Assembly: GCF_022662175.1 (NCBI RefSeq)
Contig: NZ_JAKMCR010000004.1
Span: forward strand, 62,001-126,000
Source of the DNA: Aestuariivivens marinum
GTDB lineage: Bacteria > Bacteroidota > Bacteroidia > Flavobacteriales > Flavobacteriaceae
Reading direction: 5' to 3'
Length of the DNA stretch: 64,000 bases
Position 1 is the stretch's first letter; every line of letters starts with the position of its first letter. The position numbers and the translations under genes are program-made. This document shows positions 16,797 through 26,500 of this stretch, in pieces. The notes under the pieces were generated by a model. It made no database searches. It was not told where the DNA came from and saw nothing but the letters and a program-made list of their open reading frames with translations.

Positions 16797-19272
16797 TCGT
16801 TTTATATTGAACAACGCTAAAATAGTCATCTTACCATTAATAATCTTTTTCTTAATGGCTTGTTCTAATTTGTATTCAAATGAAGCCGTTATTGATGATG
16901 AAAATTTTATTGGCTTACAGAATAAATCGTTGTCTGTAGTTTTCAATAAACAAAGCGGACAGTTGGTGTCCGTGACTAATAAGAACACAAACGACAACTA
17001 TATTAAAACACCAAATGGGGGTAATATTTTTAGGTTTTTTGTGAATGCCACAGCAATGCCTAGGTTAAAAGCGGGAGCACAGAATAATGATTATGGAGGT
17101 GTTATTATAGATCCCAGTACCTGTAAGCTTGATACTTTTGAAATAATTAAAAAGGAAGTATCCAATGTACTTGTTTTAAATTACCTATTCGAAAAACTAA
17201 ATGTTCAAATTAAGCTTCAGTTAGAGCTTTTTAAGGATGCTGATAATTTTGATGCCAATATAGCAGTAACAAATACAGGCAAAGAATCCTTCTCAGGCTA
17301 CCTTGCCTTTCCATACCTCACTGGAATATGTATAGGTAAAGACAAGAGTACAAATTTGGCAGTTAATATGTGGGATAGGGGATATCCAGGAGCTAAAGCA
17401 TGGGAAAGACCTTTAGGAGGTGTCTATGGGAAAGATGTATCCATGCAATGGCAAACGGTTTATGAAACTGAAGGAAAACAAGGCCTTGCTTTTATAACTA
17501 TGGATAAAGATTTTAGTAATAAAGTCTTATCTACATTTCCAGAAGGTGGCATGTCATCTTTATATTTTGATAAAAAGGTGCTTGAGCCAAGCAAAACAAA
17601 TGCCTGGCCATCTGCTCGGTTTTTAGTATATAAAGGAAATTGGAGAACAGCGGCAAAAGCTTATAGCCATTGGTTTGAGAATAATGTGCAGACCCGAAAT
17701 ATCCCAGAATGGTATAAAGAAGAGGTCTCAACACGTTCAAGTACATGGTTTCCAACAAAAGAAACTGTTGAAAAAAACAAACAAGATTCTATTTCAAATT
17801 CATTTACATCATTTCAACAATTACACAGCTTGTTCAGTAGCCCCATTTTTGGAAATAATATAAACGACTGTATGGAAATAGCCATGTGGAATGAAGGGGT
17901 TAATATTTGGCCAGATACCTATGGGCCATGGATGTCTTCAGGATTTATAGACTATAGAACAGATTTAGGAGGAATGGAAGCCTTTAAAAAAGGTGTTGAA
18001 GTATGCCACACTTATGGTAGAAGAGTAGGTATGTATGTAGCTGCCTATGGTGCAAGAACAACGAGTCCTATTTTTGAAGGGAATTGGGAACAATTTGCCA
18101 TTAAGAACAGAAATGGTAAACCGGTTATGGATTATAGAAAAGGTAAAGAAATATACGGCGCGTTCAACTGTCCAGGTTATAAGCCCTGGCAGGATAATTT
18201 AATTAGAATTTGTGCTATGCTGGCAGAAGCTGGGGTGGATGAAATTAGGTTAGATGAATTTGGTTTTCCGTTTCGGCCATGTTTTAATGAAGCACATAAA
18301 CACGAAAGTCCCTTTAACGCCAATACATGGATGCGTGATTGCTTAAAGCGTATTCGCGAAGCCACCGATAAGATAAACCCAGAACTCTTTCTTTCTACAG
18401 AGTTTTATATGGACTATTTCAATGAAAGTACTAACGGAGCATTGATTATGGACTGCCCCGGAAATGAGATTGATGCCATGAAAGTGGCCATGCCCAACTA
18501 TGTGCCGTTATCTTATCACGCCAGTTCGTCTGAGGCAGCTATCACCGGAGCGATTATGAGTAAAACCGAAAGTAGGCGAAACAACTGGGCATGGGGAAAT
18601 GTAGGGGTAGAAAAACCCGATGATTATGACGAAAATTTTGTGGTAGACTTAAAATGGCACGAATTACACCCAACATTTTCAGAAGCGGTAACCTATGGCG
18701 ATGTGACTGAATGGGATCCCATTGCCGAAAATGACCCAAAATGGATGGGGCATGTATGGAAATCGAAAGATTATTGGGTGTTAACAGGTGGACATATTGA
18801 TGCTACGCCATTATCTTCCCCTGAGGTCAGGATAAAATTACCTGAATTACCAGAAGCGATTAATAGCGCCTATGAATTCAACATTGAAACATTAGAAATG
18901 AGAGAAGTGCCTATTGTAAGAAAGGATGAAGGAGTTTATATCTCATTACAATCTGCTGTTTCTGCGGTTTTTTTCCCTTTAGCAAGTTGCGACCCCTTAC
19001 CTGTTATTGTACAAAAAAATAAAATTGATAATGAAAATGAGAGTTTAGTAATTGAAGTGTCTCTTTTTGCGCCATGGAACAATGAAAAAACAAGCCATAG
19101 TTTAGATAGTATTTATTTGAATGCCCCAGGGTTTGAGGTTACCAATAAAGTGGTCGATAATGTTAAAACATTTACTATCCATAAAGATGATACAACTCTA
19201 AATGGAAATTATCACTATAGTGTTTCTGGTGATTGTATGAAAGTGAAAAGATGGTTTGAAGTTGTAGAATAA
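16786..19272 (+). CDS. Uncharacterised TIM-barrel glycosidase-like lipoprotein (DUF6259 type)
   Basis: No ATG fits: in-frame TTG codons at 16786 (overlapping the GH95-like stop by 11 bases) and 16807 are the likely starts. Either gives a lipoprotein signal ending LMACS. The N-terminal part (about 40-290) looks like a beta-sandwich with NKSLSVVFNKQSGQLVSV, typical of galactose-mutarotase-like domains. A TIM-barrel part follows (about 300-640) with DCMEIAMWNEGVNIWP, RRVGMYVAAYGARTTSP, a candidate nucleophile aspartate in VDEIRLDEFGFPF and a candidate acid in LSTEFYMDYF. This arrangement resembles retaining alpha-glycosidases such as GH36/GH31/GH101, but I cannot assign a CAZy family; DUF6259 is my best recollection. 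It lies between GH95-like and GH20 genes, so it probably attacks the same glycan. Confidence 0.65.
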   Translation: MINSRFILNNAKIVILPLIIFFLMACSNLYSNEAVIDDENFIGLQNKSLSVVFNKQSGQLVSVTNKNTNDNYIKTPNGGNIFRFFVNATAMPRLKAGAQNNDYGGVIIDPSTCKLDTFEIIKKEVSNVLVLNYLFEKLNVQIKLQLELFKDADNFDANIAVTNTGKESFSGYLAFPYLTGICIGKDKSTNLAVNMWDRGYPGAKAWERPLGGVYGKDVSMQWQTVYETEGKQGLAFITMDKDFSNKVLSTFPEGGMSSLYFDKKVLEPSKTNAWPSARFLVYKGNWRTAAKAYSHWFENNVQTRNIPEWYKEEVSTRSSTWFPTKETVEKNKQDSISNSFTSFQQLHSLFSSPIFGNNINDCMEIAMWNEGVNIWPDTYGPWMSSGFIDYRTDLGGMEAFKKGVEVCHTYGRRVGMYVAAYGARTTSPIFEGNWEQFAIKNRNGKPVMDYRKGKEIYGAFNCPGYKPWQDNLIRICAMLAEAGVDEIRLDEFGFPFRPCFNEAHKHESPFNANTWMRDCLKRIREATDKINPELFLSTEFYMDYFNESTNGALIMDCPGNEIDAMKVAMPNYVPLSYHASSSEAAITGAIMSKTESRRNNWAWGNVGVEKPDDYDENFVVDLKWHELHPTFSEAVTYGDVTEWDPIAENDPKWMGHVWKSKDYWVLTGGHIDATPLSSPEVRIKLPELPEAINSAYEFNIETLEMREVPIVRKDEGVYISLQSAVSAVFFPLASCDPLPVIVQKNKIDNENESLVIEVSLFAPWNNEKTSHSLDSIYLNAPGFEVTNKVVDNVKTFTIHKDDTTLNGNYHYSVSGDCMKVKRWFEVVE

Positions 19273-19286
19273 TAATGAATATATAA

Positions 19287-20942
19287 ATGAAAAATAAAAT
19301 GAAATTTTTTAAAAAAATCCTTTTGGTTGTTGTAGGATGTCTTTTGTTTGCTTGTGTAGAAAAGGAGACCTCCCTTACGACTAACGATGTAAAGCTTAAT
19401 TTAATTCCTCAACCAAATGCTGTTAAAACTTACGCAGAAAAGTTTGTAATGGATGAGAGCACCGTTATTTATTATCCTGAATCTAATGAAGAATTAAAAA
19501 AACAAGCCGATGTAGTTAATGAAGTGATTTTTAATCATACAGGTTTGAAATTACCATTAGAATCTTATGATAAGATTCCTAAAAAAGGGATAGTAATAAG
19601 TCCATTAGAAGATAATGAATCCCTGACAACAGAAGAGTCATATAAAATAGAAATAAACACAAAGAAGATTTTACTTTCAGCTACCACGGTTAAAGGTTTA
19701 TTTTATGCTATTCAAACGTTTAGGCAACTGTTACCTTTTGAAAAAGTCAATGAAGCTATAGAAATTACTTGTTTAGAGATTAAAGATGCTCCACGATTAC
19801 CCTATAGAGGAATGATGCTTGATCCTGCAAGACATTTTCTGCCCGCTAAGGATGTAAAAAAATATATTGATGCTATTGCCATGTATAAATTCAATACCCT
19901 GCACCTGCACCTTTCAGATGATCAAGGATGGCGTATAGAAATTAAAAAATATCCCAAGTTAATGGAGTTGGCGACAGTAAGAAAAGAGACGGATGGCGAT
20001 GGTGTGCCACATGGGGGCTATTATACGCAGGACGAGTTAAAAGATATTGTAGCCTATGCCAAAGAACGATTTATAGAAGTTATTCCAGAAATAGATGTTC
20101 CAGGACATAGTCAGGCAATGCTTGTAGCCTACCCTGAGTTAACCTGCTTCCCAGATGAATTTGAAGTACGAACTACACCGGGGGTGTCTAAAAATTTGCT
20201 ATGTGCGGGTAACGACAAGGTGTTTGAATTTTATGGCAACGTGTATAAAGAATTAGCACCTATTTTTACTGCAGAGAAGTTTCATATAGGTGGAGATGAG
20301 GCACCATTGGATCATTGGAAAGCATGTTCCAAATGTCAAAAAAGGATTAAGGATAATAACTTAGAAAGTCCTCAACATCTTATGAGCTACTTTTTTGAAC
20401 GGATAAGCGATACGTTGGCCAAACATGGTAAGACCCCACAAATTTGGTATGAATTGGATGTTCCGTTTTATCCAGAGACCAGTACCATGTATACTTGGCG
20501 TGGTGGTTTAACCCCAAAAACTATTGAAAAATCTAGGGAAATGGGGTATAAACTTATTTGCTCGCCGGGAGAACATGCTTATTTTGATTACCCACAAGCC
20601 AAGGGAGAGGAAACATGCGATTGGATGGCTTATTTGCCATTAGAGCAGGTGTACAAACTCGATCCGGGTTATGGTTTGCCACAAGAAAAACAGGCCCATA
20701 TTATAGGGGTTGAAGCTACCATTTGGGGCGAATATGTTAAAGATATTGATAGAGCATTTTATATGACCTTTCCAAGAGCTATGGCCTTATCTGAAGCGGG
20801 TTGGACCCAAATGAATAATAGAGGCTGGAATGATTTTAAATCTAGGCTTAAAAGGAATCTACAGATCTTGGAAAGAAAAGACATTAATTTTAGAGAGCCA
20901 AAAGAGTTGGCAAACGATGAATTTTATTTAAATAATTTTTAA
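19287..20942 (+). CDS. GH20 beta-N-acetylhexosaminidase lipoprotein
   Basis: A 551-residue lipoprotein (lipobox LFAC) that removes terminal beta-linked GlcNAc or GalNAc by substrate-assisted catalysis. The GH20b N-terminal domain covers about 35-160. The catalytic barrel starts RLPYRGMMLDPARHF near 171 and contains FNTLHLHLSDDQGWRIEI, EIDVPGHSQAM, and the catalytic pair D337-E338 in HIGGDEAP. The length is that of a bare GH20 without extra binding modules. It begins 15 bases after the preceding gene and ends 10 bases before the RraA-like gene, so it is in the middle of an operon. Confidence 0.95.
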   Translation: MKNKMKFFKKILLVVVGCLLFACVEKETSLTTNDVKLNLIPQPNAVKTYAEKFVMDESTVIYYPESNEELKKQADVVNEVIFNHTGLKLPLESYDKIPKKGIVISPLEDNESLTTEESYKIEINTKKILLSATTVKGLFYAIQTFRQLLPFEKVNEAIEITCLEIKDAPRLPYRGMMLDPARHFLPAKDVKKYIDAIAMYKFNTLHLHLSDDQGWRIEIKKYPKLMELATVRKETDGDGVPHGGYYTQDELKDIVAYAKERFIEVIPEIDVPGHSQAMLVAYPELTCFPDEFEVRTTPGVSKNLLCAGNDKVFEFYGNVYKELAPIFTAEKFHIGGDEAPLDHWKACSKCQKRIKDNNLESPQHLMSYFFERISDTLAKHGKTPQIWYELDVPFYPETSTMYTWRGGLTPKTIEKSREMGYKLICSPGEHAYFDYPQAKGEETCDWMAYLPLEQVYKLDPGYGLPQEKQAHIIGVEATIWGEYVKDIDRAFYMTFPRAMALSEAGWTQMNNRGWNDFKSRLKRNLQILERKDINFREPKELANDEFYLNNF

Positions 20943-20952
20943 AAAACGAGAT

Positions 20953-21609
20953 ATGAACATAAATGATGATTTGTCAAACAGGCTGGAAAAATGTTATTCT
21001 GGTGCAGTTTACGATGTATTAAGAGCAATGGGCTATCCCAACCAAACCTTACCAAATAATATCCGACCATTGGATATAGATAAAAAATTAGCAGGACCTA
21101 TATACACGGTTAGCGGAAAACATGATGCGAGTTACGACCCACATGAAACTCTATTGAACTGGACCGGCTTGCTTTCAAAAGCGCCTAAAGGCAGTGTGGT
21201 AATATGTCAACCTAACGACGATACTCTGTCACATATGGGTGAGTTATCGTCTGAAACACTACAACTAAGAGGTGTACGCGGTTATATTGTGGATGGTGGA
21301 TGTAGAGATTCGGCATTCATTAAAAACATAGGTTTTAAGGTCTTCTGTAAATATTATACACCTGTTGATGTGGTAGGTAGATGGAAAGCCTATGGTTATG
21401 GAGAACCTATTCGTATTGGAGAAGTTCAAATACAGACAGGGGACTATGTTATGGCAGATAGGGATGGTGTAGTTGTTATACCCCAAGATTTAGTAGAAGA
21501 AGTTGTTCTTAAAACCGAGGAAGTCCTAAGAACTGAAAGTTTGGTTAGAAAAGCAATTATGGAAGGCGTAGATCCGCAAGAGGCTTATTTGAAATATGGA
21601 AAATTCTAA
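20953..21609 (+). CDS. RraA-family aldolase/decarboxylase-like protein 1
   Basis: A 218-residue cytoplasmic protein of the RraA/HMG-aldolase family. The motif VDGGCRDS carries the Arg-Asp pair (R118, D119) that binds substrate and metal in 4-hydroxy-4-methyl-2-oxoglutarate aldolase, and GDYVMADRDGVVVIP near 157-171 is the family signature. Members split 2-keto-4-hydroxy acids into pyruvate and an aldehyde or keto acid. It overlaps the UxaA small-subunit gene by 14 bases, which fits an aldolase acting on a 2-keto-3-deoxy sugar acid made by that dehydratase. The assignment as an aldolase rather than an RNase regulator follows from this context and is inference. Confidence 0.8.
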   Translation: MNINDDLSNRLEKCYSGAVYDVLRAMGYPNQTLPNNIRPLDIDKKLAGPIYTVSGKHDASYDPHETLLNWTGLLSKAPKGSVVICQPNDDTLSHMGELSSETLQLRGVRGYIVDGGCRDSAFIKNIGFKVFCKYYTPVDVVGRWKAYGYGEPIRIGEVQIQTGDYVMADRDGVVVIPQDLVEEVVLKTEEVLRTESLVRKAIMEGVDPQEAYLKYGKF

Positions 21610-21886
21610 TCAGTTTATAAAGCTTTCCGATAACGATAATGTTTTTGTGTTAACCAAAAATGTGGACGTCGGCGATACGCTTACATATAATGGAGAGAAT
21701 TATAGGGTTACAACACCCATTACCTTGGGCCATAAAATTGCAGCCAGGGCTATTGCTAAAGGTGAAAAAATAATCAAGTTCAATATGTCTATTGGGAGTG
21801 CAACACAAGATATTATGGCGGGTGAACATGTTCACCTTCATAATATGAAAAGTGATTTTATTGATACGCATACAAGAGAAAGTTGA
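21596..21886 (+). CDS. UxaA-type sugar-acid dehydratase, small (SAF) subunit
   Basis: A 96-residue protein equal to the N-terminal SAF domain of altronate/galactarate dehydratases. The signature is LGHKIAARAIAKGEKIIKF followed by SIGSATQDIMAGEHVHLHN. In E. coli UxaA and GarD this domain is fused to the catalytic part; here it is a separate gene, as in SuyA/SuyB-type split enzymes. It overlaps RraA by 14 bases and is followed after 19 bases by the large subunit. Confidence 0.85.
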   Translation: MENSNQFIKLSDNDNVFVLTKNVDVGDTLTYNGENYRVTTPITLGHKIAARAIAKGEKIIKFNMSIGSATQDIMAGEHVHLHNMKSDFIDTHTRES

Positions 21887-21905
21887 CGATAACATTAGTA
21901 AAGAA

Positions 21906-23099
21906 ATGGAATTAAAAGGATACCAACGAAAGGATGGTAGAAAGGGCATACGAAACGTTATATTGGTAGCGTATTTGGTAGAGTGTGCGCACCATGTAGC
22001 ATCAGAAATAGCAAGACCTTTTAGGGATGATCATGTTCAGGTGATTGGATTTGGTGGATGTTATCCAAATACCTATGCTGCAAAAGTAATGAAACAACTC
22101 TGTACACATCCCAATGTGGGCGGGGTGTTATTGGTATCCCTAGGTTGTGAAAGTTTTAATAGAAGAAAACTTGCTGAGGCAATCGATGAATCTGGCAGAC
22201 CTGTTAAAACACTGGTCATTCAAAATAGTGGAGGTACATCCAAAACTATTGCCAGTGGACAGGAATGGATTCAGCAAACGGTTATGTCCTTAAAGAAAAC
22301 AAAACAGGTAAAGCTATCGGTTGAAGACTTGATAATAGGAACAATTTGTGGTGGCTCAGATGCCACCAGTGGTATTGCTGCCAATCCATCGGTAGGGTTG
22401 GCTTTCGACAAGTTTGTTGAAAATAACAGCACGGTTATTTTTGAAGAAACAGGCGAAATGATAGGTTGTTTTGAAGATATCATAAATCGTGCAGAAACCC
22501 CTTTATTGGCCGAAGAACTTCAAAAAGCATTGAACAAAGCAGCTAGATATTACACTGTAATGGGCTATGGTAGTTTTGCTCCCGGTAATGCCGATGGAGG
22601 TTTGACCACCATAGAAGAAAAGTCATTGGGAGCCTATGCAAAAAGTGGAAGTGCGATGATTTCTGGATTGATAAAACCAGGGGATTTACCTAATAAACCA
22701 GGACTTTTTTTAATGGATATTGTTCCGGATGGAGAGCCCAGATTCGGTTTTCCTAATATTAATGATAATGTTGAAATAACTGAGTTGATAGCATCAGGTT
22801 GTCATATTATTCTTTTTACTACAGGTCGTGGTTCAGTTGTAGGCTCGGCTATTTCTCCAGTAATAAAAATATGCGGTAACCCAGATACCTACAAGCGTAT
22901 GTCTGATGATATGGATATTAATGCGGGGAAAGTAATTTCTTCTAATGCTACGTTAGAGGAAGTTTCTCAGGAAATTTACAGCAAAGTTTTACAAACTGCT
23001 TCAGGCATACCAACTGCTTCTGAACGATTAGGTCATCAAGAATCAGTAATCACCTATAAAACATTTGAACCCATTGGACCTAATTGCCTAGTAGGCTAA
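21906..23099 (+). CDS. UxaA-type sugar-acid dehydratase, large subunit
   Basis: A 397-residue catalytic subunit of the D-galactarate dehydratase/altronate hydrolase family, which dehydrates sugar acids to 2-keto-3-deoxy acids with an iron cofactor. The start is taken as the ATG at 21906, giving MELKGYQRKDGRKGIRN; the RKDGRxGIRN block is the known beginning of this domain, and an upstream in-frame GTG at 21852 would overlap the small subunit and add unrelated residues. Other family marks are GGCYPNTYA, VSLGCESF, GTICGGSDATSGIAANPS and the C-terminal ILFTTGRGS. The sugar acid could be fuconate, galactonate or altronate; the FucP-like gene 15 bases downstream favours a fucose or L-galactose derived acid. 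Confidence 0.88.
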   Translation: MELKGYQRKDGRKGIRNVILVAYLVECAHHVASEIARPFRDDHVQVIGFGGCYPNTYAAKVMKQLCTHPNVGGVLLVSLGCESFNRRKLAEAIDESGRPVKTLVIQNSGGTSKTIASGQEWIQQTVMSLKKTKQVKLSVEDLIIGTICGGSDATSGIAANPSVGLAFDKFVENNSTVIFEETGEMIGCFEDIINRAETPLLAEELQKALNKAARYYTVMGYGSFAPGNADGGLTTIEEKSLGAYAKSGSAMISGLIKPGDLPNKPGLFLMDIVPDGEPRFGFPNINDNVEITELIASGCHIILFTTGRGSVVGSAISPVIKICGNPDTYKRMSDDMDINAGKVISSNATLEEVSQEIYSKVLQTASGIPTASERLGHQESVITYKTFEPIGPNCLVG

Positions 23100-23114
23100 A
23101 TATAACCTTATAAT

Positions 23115-24368
23115 ATGCATACAACCAGAAAATTTTCTAGACTCCCTTTCATTTTAATAACGAGCTTATTCTTGGTATGGGGCTTGTTCAATAACATGAC
23201 CGATACACTTTTGGCTGCATTTAAGCGGATTATGAGTATGACCGATTTTCAAACCTCTTGGATACAAACGGCATTCTACGGGTCTTACTTTTGTTTGGCC
23301 ATCCCAGCAGCGTTATATATAAAAAGATTTACTTATAAGTCTGGTGTTTTATTGGGTTTAGGGTTGTTTATTGGAGGGGCCATGTTGTTTTATCCAGCAA
23401 GTATAAGCATGCAATATGCTCATTTTCTGATAGCATTGTTTGTTTTGGCAGGCGGATTGGCTATTTTAGAAACTACTGCCAATCCGTATATTATTGCCAT
23501 GGGACCGGAAGAAACAGCTACAAGGCGTTTAAATTTGGCCCAATCCTTTAATCCTATTGGGTCTATATTAGGAATAATTATAGGGAAAATATTTATTCTG
23601 TCTCACTTAAATATGGCTACTGCAGCTGAACGTGAGCAAATGAACAAGGTTGATTTGGAGGCCATACAACTTGAAGAATTAAATGCGGTTATGGGACCTT
23701 ACGTTATTGTAGCATTGCTTTTAGTTACTTTATGGGTTATTATTTACTTTGTAAAGATGCCAGTTGCATCAGATGACGCTCAGGATTTTAATGTACTTCC
23801 TAAAGTAAAAAGATTATTAAAAAATAAAAATTACCTGATGGGTATTGTTGCTCAATTTTTTTATTGCGGAGCACAAATTGGGGTATGGTCTTTTACCATT
23901 AGGTATGTTATGCAAGAGTTTAATTTAAACGAGCAAGACGCTTCTAACTATTATTTAGCGTCCATTGTATTATTTATGTTTTCAAGATTTATATGCACTT
24001 GGCTGATGCAATTTATACAACCAAAAAAATTGTTGGTGATACTAGCTTTTGTGGCGATGATAGCCACAGCAAGCGTTATTTTTATAAAGGGCACTATAGG
24101 GGTATATTCATTGGTCTTAATTTCTGCATGTATGTCGTTAATGTATCCAACCATTTTTGGGTTGGCTATCAATGGTCTGAAGGATGATACCAAAATAGCA
24201 AGTTCTGGTTTGGTTATGGCCATAGTAGGAGGAGCTGTTCTAACACCTCTTCAGGGATTGGTTTCGGATGGGTTGCAAAGCATCAGTTACTCTTATTTTG
24301 TTCCATTAATATCTTTCTCCTTTATTCTATTTTACGGATTAATTCTTTTAAGGAAAAATGTAAACTAA
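23115..24368 (+). CDS. FucP-like MFS sugar/proton symporter
   Basis: A 417-residue membrane protein of the fucose permease branch of the major facilitator superfamily, with twelve predicted membrane segments. FucP signatures are LFLVWGLFNNMTDTLL, YFCLAIPAALYIKRFTYK, ILETTANPYIIAMGPEE and RLNLAQSFNPIGSI. The two residues needed for proton and sugar coupling in E. coli FucP (Asp46, Glu135) are conserved as D30 and E119. It probably imports L-fucose, L-galactose or a related hexose released by the neighbouring GH29 and GH95-like enzymes. It is cotranscribed with the RraA-UxaA genes upstream and the GH29 gene 16 bases downstream. Confidence 0.92.
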   Translation: MHTTRKFSRLPFILITSLFLVWGLFNNMTDTLLAAFKRIMSMTDFQTSWIQTAFYGSYFCLAIPAALYIKRFTYKSGVLLGLGLFIGGAMLFYPASISMQYAHFLIALFVLAGGLAILETTANPYIIAMGPEETATRRLNLAQSFNPIGSILGIIIGKIFILSHLNMATAAEREQMNKVDLEAIQLEELNAVMGPYVIVALLLVTLWVIIYFVKMPVASDDAQDFNVLPKVKRLLKNKNYLMGIVAQFFYCGAQIGVWSFTIRYVMQEFNLNEQDASNYYLASIVLFMFSRFICTWLMQFIQPKKLLVILAFVAMIATASVIFIKGTIGVYSLVLISACMSLMYPTIFGLAINGLKDDTKIASSGLVMAIVGGAVLTPLQGLVSDGLQSISYSYFVPLISFSFILFYGLILLRKNVN

Positions 24369-24384
24369 AACATTAGTAAAAACA

Positions 24385-26478
24385 ATGAAAATAAAAGGAT
24401 TAGTTACAATAGGGCTAATAATACTACTTAGTTGCAAAACAGAAGTAGTTGAACCTCCAGTACCTTTTGGACCACTTCCAACTGAAAGCCAATTGGCATG
24501 GCACGATATTGAGTTTTATGCATTTATACATTTAACCATTAATACTTTCACAGATAAGGAATGGGGCTTTGGGGATGAATCTCCCGAATTATTTAATCCT
24601 ACGGCGTTTGACGCAGAGCAAATAGTGCTTTCGAGTAAAAATGCAGGTATGAAAGGGTTGATTTTAACAGCAAAGCATCATGATGGATTTTGTCTGTGGC
24701 CTACCAAAACAACTGAACATAATATTACAAAGTCACCGTATAAGGACGGGAAAGGAGATATTGTTAAGGAAATTGTTGATGCGTGTAGAAAACATGGGCT
24801 AAAAGTAGGGATGTACTTGTCACCATGGGATAGAAATACAGCAACCTATGGAACCCAAGAGTATATAAAAATATTTAGAACGCAATTAACAGAATTGCTA
24901 ACAAACTACGGTGATGTTTTTGAAGTGTGGTTTGATGGGGCTAATGGAGGTTCTGGATATTATGGCGGAGCTAACGAGGAACGTAAAATAGATAGATTAT
25001 CGTATTACGATTGGGAGAACACCTTTAAACTAGTTCATGAATTGCAGCCTAACGCAGTTATTTTTTCTGATTTAGGACCAGGAGTCAGATGGGTTGGTAC
25101 CGAAGCTGGATATTCAGGAGACCCATGCTGGCATCGTTATACACCCCATGGAAGAAATGGCAATAAACCTGGAATAGGGGAAACCATGTATTTAGAAGCA
25201 TTAAATGGACATAGGGAAGGTGATTTTTGGATACCTGCTGAGACTAATACTTCAATTCGCCCCGGCTGGTTTTACCATAAACATGAAGATGATAAGGTGA
25301 AATCTCCAGAACGATTGGTCAAATTATATTATGAAAGTATAGGACATGGTACTAATTTAATATTGAATTTACCACCAGATAGAAGAGGCTTGGTACATGA
25401 GAATGACGTAGCTTCATTGACTAAGTTTAAAGAAATAATTGATGCTACTTTTTCAAAGGATTTAGCTCAAGGAGCCAGTATTAAAGCAAGTAATGTTCGT
25501 GGAAATTCATCGCGATATAGTACAGATAATCTGTTGGATAAAAATCAACAAACATATTGGACTACAGATGATGATATTACGGTATCGAATCTCATAGTAG
25601 AATTTCCTAAGGAAACAGAATTCAACGTAATTAATTTACGCGAATACATTCCATTAGGTCAGCGTATTTGGGGGTGGGCTATAGATAAATGGGAGGATAA
25701 TTCTTGGAAAGAATTTGCTAAAGGAGAGTCTATTGGTAATAGAAGACTATGGAAAGGTGGGCTGCAAATCACTAATAAAATAAGAATTAGAATTACCGAA
25801 GCCCCTGTTTGTCCAACATTAACAGAAATATCGGTGCATTTAGAACCCGTACAATTAGCGCCTCCAATAATACATAGAACCGCTACTGGAAATATTAAAA
25901 TAACAAGTAACGGACTCATTAGATTTACATTAGATGGTAGTGAACCAACTGAACAATCAGCTATTTATGAGAATGAAATACCTTTTGAAAAGGGTGGAAC
26001 AATAAAATCAAAGGTTTTTTATAAAGGGGAAAGTAGTGAAACCACGACGTCAACCTTTACCCATAGTAAAAACCTATGGAAAATTATGGAGGCTAGTTCT
26101 TCAGAAAAAAATAGAGAAGCCACTAAACTTATTGATGATAATAAACAAACGTTTTGGCAATCCCATGAACAAGATAAAAATAAGGATATCGTAATTGATT
26201 TTGGAAAGATTTTAAATTTAAAAAGTTTTAGTGTTTTACCACGCCAAACCGAAATGAAGAATGGTATCATAACACATTATAAGTTTTATACGAGTTTAGA
26301 TGGTGAAAACTGGAAGTTGGCAAAAGCTGGAGAATTCTCAAATATAATAAACAACCCGATAGAACAAGTTGTGAGTCTAGATACTATTATAAAAGCGAAG
26401 TTTATAAAGTTTAAAGCAGTTAAGGTCTTTGATGCTAATTATGCAATATTAGCTGAGTTAGGGGTTATGGTTGATTAA
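24385..26478 (+). CDS. GH29 alpha-L-fucosidase lipoprotein with binding modules
   Basis: A 697-residue lipoprotein (lipobox LLSC, cysteine at residue 17). The GH29 barrel covers about 30-350 with GLILTAKHHDGFCLWPT, a WGFGDES segment and the predicted nucleophile D184 in VWFDGANGG. A discoidin-like module follows (about 360-490), then a short chitobiase C-terminal-type beta domain (about 495-560, RFTLDGSEPTE) and a second discoidin-like module (about 565-697, DFGKILNLKSF). GH29 retains configuration and cuts alpha-L-fucose; the overall form is like subfamily B enzymes from Bacteroidota, which prefer branched alpha-1,3/1,4-fucose. It is the last gene of the operon that starts with the GH95-like gene. 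Confidence 0.93.
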   Translation: MKIKGLVTIGLIILLSCKTEVVEPPVPFGPLPTESQLAWHDIEFYAFIHLTINTFTDKEWGFGDESPELFNPTAFDAEQIVLSSKNAGMKGLILTAKHHDGFCLWPTKTTEHNITKSPYKDGKGDIVKEIVDACRKHGLKVGMYLSPWDRNTATYGTQEYIKIFRTQLTELLTNYGDVFEVWFDGANGGSGYYGGANEERKIDRLSYYDWENTFKLVHELQPNAVIFSDLGPGVRWVGTEAGYSGDPCWHRYTPHGRNGNKPGIGETMYLEALNGHREGDFWIPAETNTSIRPGWFYHKHEDDKVKSPERLVKLYYESIGHGTNLILNLPPDRRGLVHENDVASLTKFKEIIDATFSKDLAQGASIKASNVRGNSSRYSTDNLLDKNQQTYWTTDDDITVSNLIVEFPKETEFNVINLREYIPLGQRIWGWAIDKWEDNSWKEFAKGESIGNRRLWKGGLQITNKIRIRITEAPVCPTLTEISVHLEPVQLAPPIIHRTATGNIKITSNGLIRFTLDGSEPTEQSAIYENEIPFEKGGTIKSKVFYKGESSETTTSTFTHSKNLWKIMEASSSEKNREATKLIDDNKQTFWQSHEQDKNKDIVIDFGKILNLKSFSVLPRQTEMKNGIITHYKFYTSLDGENWKLAKAGEFSNIINNPIEQVVSLDTIIKAKFIKFKAVKVFDANYAILAELGVMVD

Positions 26479-26500
26479 TTTATCCACATTTTTGAGTATA

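Noticed and set aside
21852-21905. Start of the UxaA large subunit at a GTG at 21852
   Set aside because: The added residues overlap the small-subunit gene and do not belong to the family; the RKDGRKGIRN block follows the ATG at 21906.
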